Origin: Pseudorhodoferax aquiterrae
Lineage (GTDB): Bacteria; Pseudomonadota; Gammaproteobacteria; Burkholderiales; Burkholderiaceae_C
DNA: 64,000 nt
Reading direction: 5' to 3'
Assembly (NCBI RefSeq): GCF_014652235.1
Contig: NZ_BMYK01000002.1
Location: 434,708-498,707 of the forward strand
A program made the translations under genes and the position numbers. The notes under the pieces are model-generated. The model was not told where the DNA came from. It ran no database searches and saw only the letters and a program-made list of their open reading frames with translations. Positions 47,251-55,184 of this stretch are shown in pieces. Position 1 is the stretch's first letter. Each line of letters opens with the position of its first letter.

Positions 47251-47262
47251 TTGTCATGACAA
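47251..47262. promoter_or_regulatory. Second palindrome in the marR/ABC exporter region
   Basis: TTGTCATGACAA is a perfect 12-bp palindrome, 25 bp centre-to-centre spaced slightly beyond the MarR site and 34 bp before the ABC exporter ATG. It shares the TTG...CAA outer bases with the 18-bp site and may be a weaker MarR site or the site of another regulator. Confidence 0.5.
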
Positions 47263-47296
47263 TTTCCGCAGTCCCGGCTGGATACACTCACGCCCC

Positions 47297-49102
47297 ATGC
47301 CTTCTTCTGCACATTCGGCGGCCGAGCCGGCCAAGGGCTCGCCGCGGTCGCTGCGTGGCCTGCTGCCCTTCCTGACCCCCTACCGGGGCCAGATCGCACT
47401 GGCCGCGCTGTTCCTGGTGCTGGCTGCCGGCGCCACGCTGGTGTTCCCGCTCGCGCTGCGCAGCCTGATCGACAACGGCCTGGTCAGCGGCGGCAGCACG
47501 CTGGCGGACACGGGCGCGCGCCTGCTCGCGCTGCGCACGCACTTCTTCGAGCTGTTCGCCGTGGCGGCCGCGCTGGGCCTGTTCTCGGCCGGCCGCTACT
47601 ACGTGGTCAGCTGGCTCGGCGAGCGCGTGACGTCGGACTTGCGCAACGCGGTCTATGGCCACGTGGTGCGCCAGAGCCCCGAGTTCTTCGAGACCACGCA
47701 GACCGGCGAGGTCCTGTCGCGCCTGACCGGTGACACCACGCTCGTGCAGACGGTGGTCGGCTCCTCGCTGTCGGTGGGCCTGCGCAATGCCGTGATGGGC
47801 GTGGGCGCGCTGGCGATGCTGGTCTGGTCCAACCCCTATGTGATGACCCAGGTGCTGGCCATCCTCGTGCTCGTGGTGGTGCCGACCATGTGGTTCGGCC
47901 GGCGCGTGCGCAAGCTCTCGCGCGCGAGCCAGGACCGCGTGGCCGATTCCAGCGCGATCGCGGCCGAGGTCTTGAACGCGATTCCCGTGGTGCAGAGCTA
48001 CACGGCCGAGGCGCGCGAGGCCGCGCGCTTCACGCAGTCCACACAGAACGCCTTCCAGACCGCGGTGCGGCGCACGCGCGCGCGCGCCGTGCTCGTGGCC
48101 TTCATCATCACGGCCACCTCGGCCGCGCTGCTGTGGGGCCTGTACCAGGGCACGCAGGCCGTCATGCGCGGCGACATCTCGGCCGGCCACCTGGGCCAGA
48201 CGGTGGTCTACGTCATCATCCTGGCCGGCGCCTTCGGCGCGCTGAGCGAGGTCTACGGCGACCTGCTGCGGGCGGCCGGTGCGACCGAGCGGCTCATGGA
48301 GCTGCTGCACATGCGCTCGCCGATCGCCTCGCCGGACAAACCGGCCGCGGCGCCCCCCCGCAACGGCGGCAGCCGCGTGGAACTGTCCGACGTGACGTTC
48401 CACTACCCGTCGCGCCCGGCCCAGGCCGCGCTGAGCGACTTCAGCCTGGCCGTGGCACCCGGTGAAACCGTGGCCCTGGTGGGCGCCAGCGGCGCCGGCA
48501 AGAGCACGGTGTTCCAGCTGCTGCTGCGCTTTTACGACCAGGAGCGCGGCACGATCGCGCTGGACGGCGTGCCCACGCGCGAGATGGCGCTGGACGAATT
48601 GCGCGGGCGCATCGGCATCGTGCCGCAGGATCCGGTGCTGTTCTCCACCAGCGCGCGCGAGAACATCCGCTACGGCCGGCCCGACGCCAGCGACGCCGAG
48701 GTCGAGGCGGCGGCGCGCGCGGCCTTCGCGCACGATTTCATCGCCGCCTTGCCGCAGGGCTACGACAGCTTCCTGGGCGAACGCGGCGTGCGTCTGTCGG
48801 GCGGCCAGCGCCAGCGCATCGCGATCGCCCGCGCCATGCTCAAGAACGCCCCGCTGCTGCTGCTCGACGAGGCCACCAGCGCGCTCGATGCCGAGAGCGA
48901 GCGCATGGTGCAGGCCGCGCTGGAGTCGGCCATGCAGGGCCGCACCACGCTGGTCATCGCGCACCGGCTGGCCACCGTGCAGCAGGCCGACCGCATCGTC
49001 GTGCTCGAGCAGGGCCGCATCGTCGAACAGGGCACGCACGCGGCGCTCGTGGCGGCCGGCGGCACCTACGCGCGCCTGGCAGCGCTGCAGTTCACGCAGT
49101 AG
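47297..49102 (+). CDS. MsbA-like ABC exporter (half-transporter, fused TMD-NBD)
   Basis: 601 residues. Six helices lie in the first ~330 residues with the ABC exporter loop [18 protein letters not shown]. The ATPase follows with Walker [10 protein letters not shown], signature L-S-G-G-Q-R-Q-R, Walker [13 protein letters not shown], and H-loop I-A-H-R-L. It acts as a homodimer. The substrate may be a lipid or drug; the divergent position opposite a MarR-controlled efflux operon makes a multidrug role plausible but not shown. The ATG at 47297 is chosen by homology. Confidence 0.9.
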   Translation: MPSSAHSAAEPAKGSPRSLRGLLPFLTPYRGQIALAALFLVLAAGATLVFPLALRSLIDNGLVSGGSTLADTGARLLALRTHFFELFAVAAALGLFSAGRYYVVSWLGERVTSDLRNAVYGHVVRQSPEFFETTQTGEVLSRLTGDTTLVQTVVGSSLSVGLRNAVMGVGALAMLVWSNPYVMTQVLAILVLVVVPTMWFGRRVRKLSRASQDRVADSSAIAAEVLNAIPVVQSYTAEAREAARFTQSTQNAFQTAVRRTRARAVLVAFIITATSAALLWGLYQGTQAVMRGDISAGHLGQTVVYVIILAGAFGALSEVYGDLLRAAGATERLMELLHMRSPIASPDKPAAAPPRNGGSRVELSDVTFHYPSRPAQAALSDFSLAVAPGETVALVGASGAGKSTVFQLLLRFYDQERGTIALDGVPTREMALDELRGRIGIVPQDPVLFSTSARENIRYGRPDASDAEVEAAARAAFAHDFIAALPQGYDSFLGERGVRLSGGQRQRIAIARAMLKNAPLLLLDEATSALDAESERMVQAALESAMQGRTTLVIAHRLATVQQADRIVVLEQGRIVEQGTHAALVAAGGTYARLAALQFTQ

Positions 49103-49124
49103 CCACCCGCCTTCGCCGGCAGCC

Positions 49125-49141
49125 TATGCATGATATGCATA
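49125..49141. promoter_or_regulatory. Perfect inverted repeat upstream of gdhA
   Basis: TATGCAT-GAT-ATGCATA: two 7-bp arms, each containing the palindrome ATGCAT, around a 3-nt centre. It is 88 bp before the gdhA start codon and just after the ABC exporter stop, in one of the few AT-rich patches here. It resembles an operator for a dimeric regulator; the regulator is unknown. Confidence 0.5.
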
Positions 49142-49156
49142 AGGCACGAAGCAGCC

Positions 49157-49184
49157 GCTGCCGGGCTTGGACAAGCCCGGCAGC
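49157..49184. terminator. Perfect 12-bp hairpin between the ABC exporter gene and gdhA
   Basis: GCTGCCGGGCTT and AAGCCCGGCAGC pair perfectly around a GGAC loop. It could end the ABC exporter transcript, although no T-run follows, or form a 5'-leader structure of the gdhA message 44 nt ahead of its start codon. Confidence 0.55.
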
Positions 49185-49228
49185 CCAAGCCTAAGCTTGC
49201 GCTCCTCGACAACAACAGGAGCCAGTCC

Positions 49229-50536
49229 ATGGCAACCTCTTCCTCTAAGCCGGCGCCCGGCGCGCACGCCCTGCCCTCCTACTTGCAAGCCGACCACCTC
49301 GGCCCCTGGGGCATCTTCCTGCAGCAGGTCGACCGCGTCGAACCCTACCTCGGCAACCTGGCACGCTGGGTGGAGACGCTCAAGCGGCCCAAGCGCATCC
49401 TGGTGGTGGACGTGCCCATCCACATGGACGACGGCCGCGTGGCCCACTTCGAGGGCTACCGCGTGCAGCACAACACCTCGCGCGGCCCGGGCAAGGGCGG
49501 CGTGCGCTTCCACCAGGACGTGACGCTGTCCGAGGTCATGGCGCTGTCGGCCTGGATGTCGATCAAGAACGCCGCCGTCAACGTGCCCTACGGCGGTGCC
49601 AAGGGCGGCATCCGCGTGGATCCCAAGACCCTCTCGCGCGGCGAGCTCGAGCGCATGACGCGCCGCTACACCAGCGAGATCGGCATCATCATCGGCCCCT
49701 CCAAGGACATCCCGGCTCCGGACGTCAACACCAACGAGCAGATCATGGCCTGGATGATGGACACCTACTCCATGAACCAGGGTGCCACGGCGACGGGCGT
49801 GGTGACCGGCAAGCCCGTGGACCTGGGCGGCTCGCTGGGCCGGCGCGAGGCCACGGGCCGCGGCGTGTTCACGGTGGGCGCGGAGGCCGCCAAGAACATC
49901 GGCCTGGACGTCAGCACCGCGCGCATCGCCGTGCAGGGCTTCGGCAACGTGGGCGGCATCGCGGCCAAGCTGTTCGCCGAGGCGGGCTCGCGCATCGTGG
50001 CGGTGCAGGACCATGGCGGCGCCATCTACCGCGAGGCCGGCCTGGACGTGCCCGCGCTGCTCAAGCACGTGGCCGACAAGGGCACGGTGGCCGGCTTCGA
50101 GGCGGCCGAGAAGCTCGCGGTCGAGAAGTTCTGGGACGTGCCCTGCGACATCCTGATCCCGGCCGCGCTCGAGCAGCAGATCACCAAGGACAACGCGCAC
50201 CGCATCCAGGCCCGCATGGTCATCGAGGGCGCGAACGGCCCGACCACGCCGGACGCCGACGACATCCTGCACGACCGCAATGTGCTCGTGGTGCCCGACG
50301 TGATCGCCAACGCCGGCGGCGTGACGGTCAGCTACTTCGAATGGGTGCAGGACTTCTCGAGCTTCTTCTGGGACGAGGACGAGATCAACAAGCGCCTCGT
50401 GCGCGTGATGCAGCACGCCTTCGCGGGCGTCTGGCAAGTGGCGCAGCAACACAAGGTCAGCCTGCGCACGGCCACCTTCATCGTGGCCTGCCAGCGCATC
50501 CTGCAGTCGCGCGAGCTGCGCGGGCTGTATCCCTGA
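49229..50536 (+). CDS. gdhA: Glutamate dehydrogenase
   Basis: 435 residues, the size of hexameric GDH. It interconverts glutamate with 2-oxoglutarate and ammonium. The catalytic signature P-Y-G-G-A-K-G-G has the catalytic lysine at K125, and G-F-G-N-V-G-G is the dinucleotide-binding loop near 232. E-G-A-N-G-P-T-T-P follows. The [12 protein letters not shown] substrate loop is near 77-88. This sequence type resembles the NAD- or dual-specific catabolic enzymes of Gram-positives and many beta-proteobacteria rather than E. coli GdhA; cofactor choice is not decided here. Confidence 0.94.
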   Translation: MATSSSKPAPGAHALPSYLQADHLGPWGIFLQQVDRVEPYLGNLARWVETLKRPKRILVVDVPIHMDDGRVAHFEGYRVQHNTSRGPGKGGVRFHQDVTLSEVMALSAWMSIKNAAVNVPYGGAKGGIRVDPKTLSRGELERMTRRYTSEIGIIIGPSKDIPAPDVNTNEQIMAWMMDTYSMNQGATATGVVTGKPVDLGGSLGRREATGRGVFTVGAEAAKNIGLDVSTARIAVQGFGNVGGIAAKLFAEAGSRIVAVQDHGGAIYREAGLDVPALLKHVADKGTVAGFEAAEKLAVEKFWDVPCDILIPAALEQQITKDNAHRIQARMVIEGANGPTTPDADDILHDRNVLVVPDVIANAGGVTVSYFEWVQDFSSFFWDEDEINKRLVRVMQHAFAGVWQVAQQHKVSLRTATFIVACQRILQSRELRGLYP

Positions 50537-50568
50537 CCGCCGCCCGGCCGCCCGAAGGCGGTCACACC

Positions 50569-50587
50569 CTGTGCCCCACGGGCACAG
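50569..50587. terminator. Hairpin terminator between convergent gdhA and the DUF1178 gene
   Basis: CTGTGCCC-CAC-GGGCACAG is a perfect 8-bp stem with a 3-nt loop, 32 nt after the gdhA stop and 15 nt before the DUF1178 stop. A second weaker stem CCGCC...GGCGG precedes it. It can act on both strands. Confidence 0.6.
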
Positions 50588-50602
50588 GTTCCCAGCCCTG
50601 GC

Positions 50603-51043
50603 CTACTGCAAAGGCTCTTTGAGGGCCTTGGGGATCGGCAGGGGCATCACCGGGATGCCCTCCTCCAGCAAGGACTCGGTTTCCTCGCGCGAGGCCTGGC
50701 CGCGGATGTTGCGCTCCGCGGCCTCGCCGTAGTGGATGCGGCGCGCCTCTTCGGCAAAGCGCCCGCCCACATCCTCGGTGTTGGCCAGCACGTGGCGCAC
50801 CATCTTCATCCAGGCGGCCTGCAGTTGCGGATCGACGGCCGCCACTTCGCGCGGCTTGCTTTCCGCAGGCACGCTCGCGCCCAGGTTCAGGCGCGGCGCG
50901 GACAGTTTCTTGGTGACCGACGTGTCGCCGCAGACCGGGCATTCCACGAGGCCACGCGCCAGCTGCGACTGGAAATCGTCTTCCGAGCCGAACCAGCCTT
51001 CGAACCCGTGGCCATGGGGACACTGGAGATCCAGGACTTTCAT
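50603..51043 (-). CDS. DUF1178 family zinc-ribbon-like protein
   Basis: 146 residues, soluble. The DUF1178 pattern is M-K-V-L-D-L-Q-C-P-H-G-H-G-F-E-G-W at the N-terminus and C-P-V-C-G at 35-39. Cysteines C8, C35 and C38 suggest a metal-binding ribbon. The C-terminus has F-A-E-E-A-R-R-I-H-Y-G-E, also conserved in the family. No function is established. It is the last gene of the nuo operon tail, 8 nt after the NUDIX gene. Confidence 0.85.
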   Translation of the reverse strand: MKVLDLQCPHGHGFEGWFGSEDDFQSQLARGLVECPVCGDTSVTKKLSAPRLNLGASVPAESKPREVAAVDPQLQAAWMKMVRHVLANTEDVGGRFAEEARRIHYGEAAERNIRGQASREETESLLEEGIPVMPLPIPKALKEPLQ

Positions 51044-51051
51044 GGGCAAGA

Positions 51052-51651
51052 TTATCCGGCCGCGCCCAGGTCCGGGTTGGCCTGCCACTGCAAGTCCCAG
51101 GCGCCCGCACGCCAATTCTGCAGCCACAGCGCGGCGCTCAGGGTCTTGGCGTCGGTGACCGTGCCGTCGCGGCACCAGGCCAGCAGTTCGTCCACGCTGG
51201 CGCTGAAGACCTCGAGGAACTCGCCCGCGTCGAGGTGGCGCTCCTGCAGCGCGAGGCCGCGCGCGAACCAGATCTCGATGAACTCCGTGGAATAGGAAAT
51301 GACCGGATGCAGCACGCCGGCCTTGGCCCACTCGCGCGCCGTGTAGCCGGTCTCTTCCAGCAGTTCGCGGCGACCGCAGGTCCAGGTGTCCTCGCCGGCA
51401 TCGAGCTTGCCGGCCGGGAACTCCACCATCACGCGCCCCATGGGGTGGCGGTACTGGCGCTCCAGCACGATGCGGCCATCGTCGAGCAGCGGAACGACCA
51501 TCACGGCGCCCGGGTGCACGATGAACTCGCGCGTGTCGCTGCCGCCATCAGGCAGGCGCACGGTGTCGCGCAGAACCTGCAGGAAACGGCCGCGCAGCAG
51601 TTCCTCGCGCTGCACGGTCTCCTCGATGAGGTGGTCGTCGCCGGTGGTCAT
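51052..51651 (-). CDS. NUDIX hydrolase, ADP-ribose pyrophosphatase-like
   Basis: 199 residues from the ATG at 51651. The NUDIX box is complete: G-K-L-D-A-G-E...R-E-L-L-E-E-T-G (residues ~88-108). The flanking P-A-G before the box is typical of ADP-ribose or nucleoside-diphosphate sugar pyrophosphatases, which hydrolyse ADP-ribose to AMP and ribose 5-phosphate. The ATG directly abuts the left terminus of the structured repeat (copy B), so its ribosome-binding region lies inside the element. An in-frame GTG at 51684 within the element would add 11 residues. Its place at the end of the nuo operon is common in beta-proteobacteria. Confidence 0.9.
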   Translation of the reverse strand: MTTGDDHLIEETVQREELLRGRFLQVLRDTVRLPDGGSDTREFIVHPGAVMVVPLLDDGRIVLERQYRHPMGRVMVEFPAGKLDAGEDTWTCGRRELLEETGYTAREWAKAGVLHPVISYSTEFIEIWFARGLALQERHLDAGEFLEVFSASVDELLAWCRDGTVTDAKTLSAALWLQNWRAGAWDLQWQANPDLGAAG

Positions 51652-51881
51652 CTCAGAACGTGTGAATGAACCGATCGCGCCCACGACGGGGTGCGGCGGG
51701 CCGCAGGCGTAGGCGCAGGCCGCAGCCCGGGCTCGTGCCCGGGCAAGGACTGCAACGCCCGCATGCGGCCTGGCGCGCCCCCGGCCCGAAGGGCGAGGCC
51801 CCGGGCGCGACGATCATGATGGAAACAGGAGCTCATTGGGGGCCTCGCGTGGATGTGAGCGGTTCGTTCACACGTTCTCAG
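51652..51881. repeat. Structured dispersed repeat, copy B (230 bp, terminal inverted repeats)
   Basis: The second copy of the element at 13871-14098. The left end starts CTCAGAACGTGTGAATGAACC and the right end is its near-perfect reverse complement. The terminal stem, the internal GCCCGGGC-TCGT-GCCCGGGC hairpin, and the stem GCGAGGCCCC/GGGGCCTCGC are all retained. Bases that differ from copy A change on both sides of a stem. It separates the NUDIX gene from the upstream DUF2818 gene: its left end abuts the NUDIX ATG and its right-terminal CTCAG contains the TGA stop of DUF2818. No open frame inside it looks genuine. Confidence 0.9.
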
Positions 51882-52180
51882 TGCCGGTGCTTCAGAAGGT
51901 AGCGCCAGACGAAGCCCGGAAAGGCCAGCGTCACGAACAGCGCGGCGGTCACGGCGTAGAACTCCCAGCCCTGGGGCGCGATGCGGCCCACGTTGCGTTC
52001 GAGCAGCAGGCCCAGAATGCCTACCAGCAGGTAGTAGACCAGCAGCTCCAACAGCCGCCAGGCCAGGCCCTTGCCCTGTGCGAGCCGCAGCGCCAGGAAC
52101 AGGCGCTGCGTGAGGAACGGCAGATTGGCGGCCACCACGGCCGCCAGGATCACGAGCCAGACCGCCGCATCGGGCGCCAA
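51878..52180 (-). CDS. DUF2818 small membrane protein, TTG start
   Basis: 100 residues with three hydrophobic helices (about 5-20, 43-63 and 73-93). DUF2818 proteins follow nuoN in many beta-proteobacteria and are suspected of a role around complex I, without proof. No ATG starts the frame. TTG at 52180, one base after the nuoN stop, is the only reasonable start, implying translational coupling to nuoN. The TGA stop at 51878 lies within the end of the repeat element. Confidence 0.88.
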   Translation of the reverse strand: MAPDAAVWLVILAAVVAANLPFLTQRLFLALRLAQGKGLAWRLLELLVYYLLVGILGLLLERNVGRIAPQGWEFYAVTAALFVTLAFPGFVWRYLLKHRH

Positions 52181-52181
52181 C

Positions 52182-53666
52182 TCAGGTGCCCAGCGTCAGG
52201 GTGATGGCCTGCACGCACAGCGCCATCAGCCCGCCCGGGACCACGCCCAGCAGCAGCACGAGCGCGCCGTTGACCGACAGCACGGCACGCACGTCCAGCG
52301 GTGCGGCGACCGTGGTGGCCGTGATCGGCGCATCGAAGTACATGACCTTCACCACGCGCAGGTAGTAGAAGGCGCCGATCAGCGACATGATGACCGCGAA
52401 GATCGCCAGGCCGATCAGGGAGCCCTCGCCCGAAGCCACCAGGGTCTGCAGCACCGACAGCTTGGCATAGAAACCCACCATGGGCGGGATGCCGGCCAGC
52501 GAGAACATGCAGATCGCCATGACGGCCGCGTACAGCGGGCTGCGCTGGTTCAGGCCGGCGAGGTCGGCGACCTCGTCGCTCTCGAAGCCTTCACGTGCCA
52601 GCAACAGCAGCACGCCAAAGCTCGCCAGCGTGGTCAGCACATAGGTGACGACATAGAACATGGCCGAGCTGTAGGCGTTGGCGGCCGACAAGGTGTTGCC
52701 ATTGACGACGCCGGCCAGCAGGCCCAGCAGCACGAAGCCCATCTGCGAGATCGTCGAGTAGGCCAGCATGCGCTTCAGGTTGCTCTGCATCACCGCCGCC
52801 AGGTTGCCGATCAGCAGCGAGGCCACGGCCAGCACGACCAGCATCTGCTGCCAGTCGATGGCCAGCGGCAAGAGGCCTTCCACGAGCAGGCGGATCACGA
52901 TGGCGAAGGCGGCCAGCTTGGGCGCGCCGGCGATCATCAGCGTGATGGCCGTGGGCGCGCCGTGGTAGACGTCGGGCACCCACATGTGGAACGGCACCAC
53001 GCCGAGCTTGAAGGCCAGGCCCGCGACGATGAACACCAGACCGAACACCAGCACCTGGTGCTGCACCTGGCCCGAAGCCACGGCCTTGAAGACCTCGTTG
53101 AGGTCCAGCGACCCGGTGGCGCCATACATCATCGACAGGCCATAGAGCAGGAAGCCCGACGCCAGCGCGCCCAGCACGAAGTACTTCATCGCGGCTTCGC
53201 TGGCGACCGCGTTGTCGCGGCGCAGCGCCACGAGCGCGTAGCTCGACAGCGTGAGCAGTTCCAGGCCCATGTAGATGACCAGGAAGTTGCCGCCCGAGAT
53301 CATGACCGACATGCCCAGCAGCGCGAACATCGACAGCGTGAACAGCTCACCGCCGCGCAGCATGCCGCGGTCGGCCGAGTATGGCCGGCTGTAGACCAGC
53401 GTGACCATCACGGCGATGGTGGCGAAGCACTTGAGCCAGTTGCCCATGGGGTCGCTGACGACCATGCCGCCGAAGCCGTACAGGGTGGTGTTGCCCGAGG
53501 CATAGGTGCCGTGCAGCACGGCCACGATGGCCAGGCTCAGCAGCGTGAGCACGTAGGTGGCGGTGCGGCGCGGGCTCTTGACCGCGAGGTCGACCAGCGC
53601 GATCACGCAGGCCATGACGAGCAGCACGATTTCCGGATAAACGGTGATCCAGCTGATTTTGTCCAT
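52182..53666 (-). CDS. nuoN: NADH-quinone oxidoreductase subunit N
   Basis: 494 residues, about 14 helices. NuoN is one of three antiporter-like proton-pumping subunits of complex I. The Mrp-antiporter core has [20 protein letters not shown] near 240-260 (in this protein [10 protein letters not shown]), and Y-S-T-I-S-Q-M-G near 300. It starts 21 nt after nuoM. It is the last canonical nuo gene, followed one base later by DUF2818. Confidence 0.96.
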   Translation of the reverse strand: MDKISWITVYPEIVLLVMACVIALVDLAVKSPRRTATYVLTLLSLAIVAVLHGTYASGNTTLYGFGGMVVSDPMGNWLKCFATIAVMVTLVYSRPYSADRGMLRGGELFTLSMFALLGMSVMISGGNFLVIYMGLELLTLSSYALVALRRDNAVASEAAMKYFVLGALASGFLLYGLSMMYGATGSLDLNEVFKAVASGQVQHQVLVFGLVFIVAGLAFKLGVVPFHMWVPDVYHGAPTAITLMIAGAPKLAAFAIVIRLLVEGLLPLAIDWQQMLVVLAVASLLIGNLAAVMQSNLKRMLAYSTISQMGFVLLGLLAGVVNGNTLSAANAYSSAMFYVVTYVLTTLASFGVLLLLAREGFESDEVADLAGLNQRSPLYAAVMAICMFSLAGIPPMVGFYAKLSVLQTLVASGEGSLIGLAIFAVIMSLIGAFYYLRVVKVMYFDAPITATTVAAPLDVRAVLSVNGALVLLLGVVPGGLMALCVQAITLTLGT

Positions 53667-53687
53667 ATCTTTTCTTCTCTCGCCCGC

Positions 53688-55163
53688 TCAGTTCAGCTTG
53701 GACACCGCGACGTGCTTGAGCAGCTCGGCCACCGACACGTCCATCACATCGGTGAAGGGCTTGGGATAGATGCCCATCGCCAGCACCGCGATCGCCAGCA
53801 GCGCCAGCATCAGGAATTCGCGGGCGTTGATGTCTTCGAGTTCCTTGACGTGGTCGTTGGCCACGGGGCCCAGGTAGACGCGCTTGAACATCCACAGCGT
53901 GTAGGCCGCGCCGAAGATCAGCGCCGTGGCGGCCAGCAGGCCGATCCAGAAGTTGGCCTTCACGGCGCCCAGGATCACCATCCACTCGCCGACGAATCCG
54001 GCCGTGCCCGGCAGGCCGCAGTTGGCCATGGCGAACAGCAGCGCGAAGGCCGCGAACTTGGGCATGGTGTTGACCACGCCGCCGTAGGCCGCGATCTCGC
54101 GCGAATGCACGCGGTCGTACAGCACGCCGATGCACAGGAACATGGCACCCGAGACGAAGCCGTGCGCGATCATCTGCACCAGGCCGCCGGAGACGCCCAG
54201 GTCGTTGAAGATGAAGAAGCCCAGCGTGACGAAGCCCATGTGGGCGACCGAGGAGTAGGCCACCAGCTTCTTCATGTCCTGCTGGACCATGGCAACCAGG
54301 CCCACGTAGACCACGGCGATCAGCGACAGCGCGACCATCAGCCAAGCCCATTCGTGCGCGGCGTCTGGTGCGATCGGCATCGAGAAGCGCAGGAAACCGT
54401 AGGCACCGAGCTTCAGCATGATGGCCGCCAGCACGGCGGAACCGCCGGTGGGCGCTTCCACGTGCACGTCGGGCAGCCAGGTGTGCACCGGCCACATCGG
54501 CACCTTGACGGCAAACGCCGCGAAGAAACCGAAGAACAGCAGCGTCTGCGCGGTGCGCGGCAGCGGCAGGTCGTGCCAGGTCTGGATGTCGAAGCTGCCA
54601 CCCGAGTGCACGTACAGGTAGATCAGCGCGATCAGCAGCAGCAGCGAACCGAGCAGCGTGTACAGGAAGAACTTGAACGCCGCGTAGATCTTGTTGGGCC
54701 CGCCCCAGATGCCGATGATCAGGTACATCGGGATCAGCGTGGCTTCGAAGAACACGTAGAACAGCAGGCCGTCCAACGCGGAGAACACGCCGATCATCAG
54801 GCCCGACAGGATCAGGAAGGCGCCCATGTACTGGTTCACGCGCGAGGTGATGGCTTCCCAGCCGGCGATCACGACGATGACCGTGATGAAGGCCGTCAGC
54901 AGCACGAACCAGAACGAGATGCCGTCCACGCCCAGGTGGTAGAACACATTGAAGCGTTCGATCCAGGGGGCCTTCTCGACGAACTGCATGGCAGCCGTCG
55001 TGTTGTCGAAGCCGCTGTACAGCGGCAAGGTCACCAGCAGGCTGACGATGGCGCCGATCAGCGCCACCCAGCGCACGGCGCGCGCGTACTCATCCCTCCC
55101 GAGGGCCAGCAGCACGGCGCCGAAGAAGATCGGCGTCCAGATCGCAAGGCTCAACAAACCCAT
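53688..55163 (-). CDS. nuoM: NADH-quinone oxidoreductase subunit M
   Basis: 491 residues, about 14 helices. NuoM is a proton-channel subunit of complex I. It carries the conserved charged core K-V-P-M-W-P-V-H-T-W-L-P-D-V-H-V-E-A-P-T, Y-S-S-V-A-H-M-G, and an N-terminal lipid-facing segment. The ATG at 55163 lies 21 nt after the nuoL stop. All conserved lysines visible in the channel motif are retained. Confidence 0.96.
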   Translation of the reverse strand: MGLLSLAIWTPIFFGAVLLALGRDEYARAVRWVALIGAIVSLLVTLPLYSGFDNTTAAMQFVEKAPWIERFNVFYHLGVDGISFWFVLLTAFITVIVVIAGWEAITSRVNQYMGAFLILSGLMIGVFSALDGLLFYVFFEATLIPMYLIIGIWGGPNKIYAAFKFFLYTLLGSLLLLIALIYLYVHSGGSFDIQTWHDLPLPRTAQTLLFFGFFAAFAVKVPMWPVHTWLPDVHVEAPTGGSAVLAAIMLKLGAYGFLRFSMPIAPDAAHEWAWLMVALSLIAVVYVGLVAMVQQDMKKLVAYSSVAHMGFVTLGFFIFNDLGVSGGLVQMIAHGFVSGAMFLCIGVLYDRVHSREIAAYGGVVNTMPKFAAFALLFAMANCGLPGTAGFVGEWMVILGAVKANFWIGLLAATALIFGAAYTLWMFKRVYLGPVANDHVKELEDINAREFLMLALLAIAVLAMGIYPKPFTDVMDVSVAELLKHVAVSKLN

Positions 55164-55184
55164 TTTTGTTCTTCTCCCTCAGCC

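Noticed and set aside
51640-51889. GCCGGTG on both sides of repeat copy B as a target-site duplication
   Set aside because: The two 7-mers are at different distances from the element ends (5 and 1 nt), and copy A has no flanking duplication; probably chance in GC-rich sequence.
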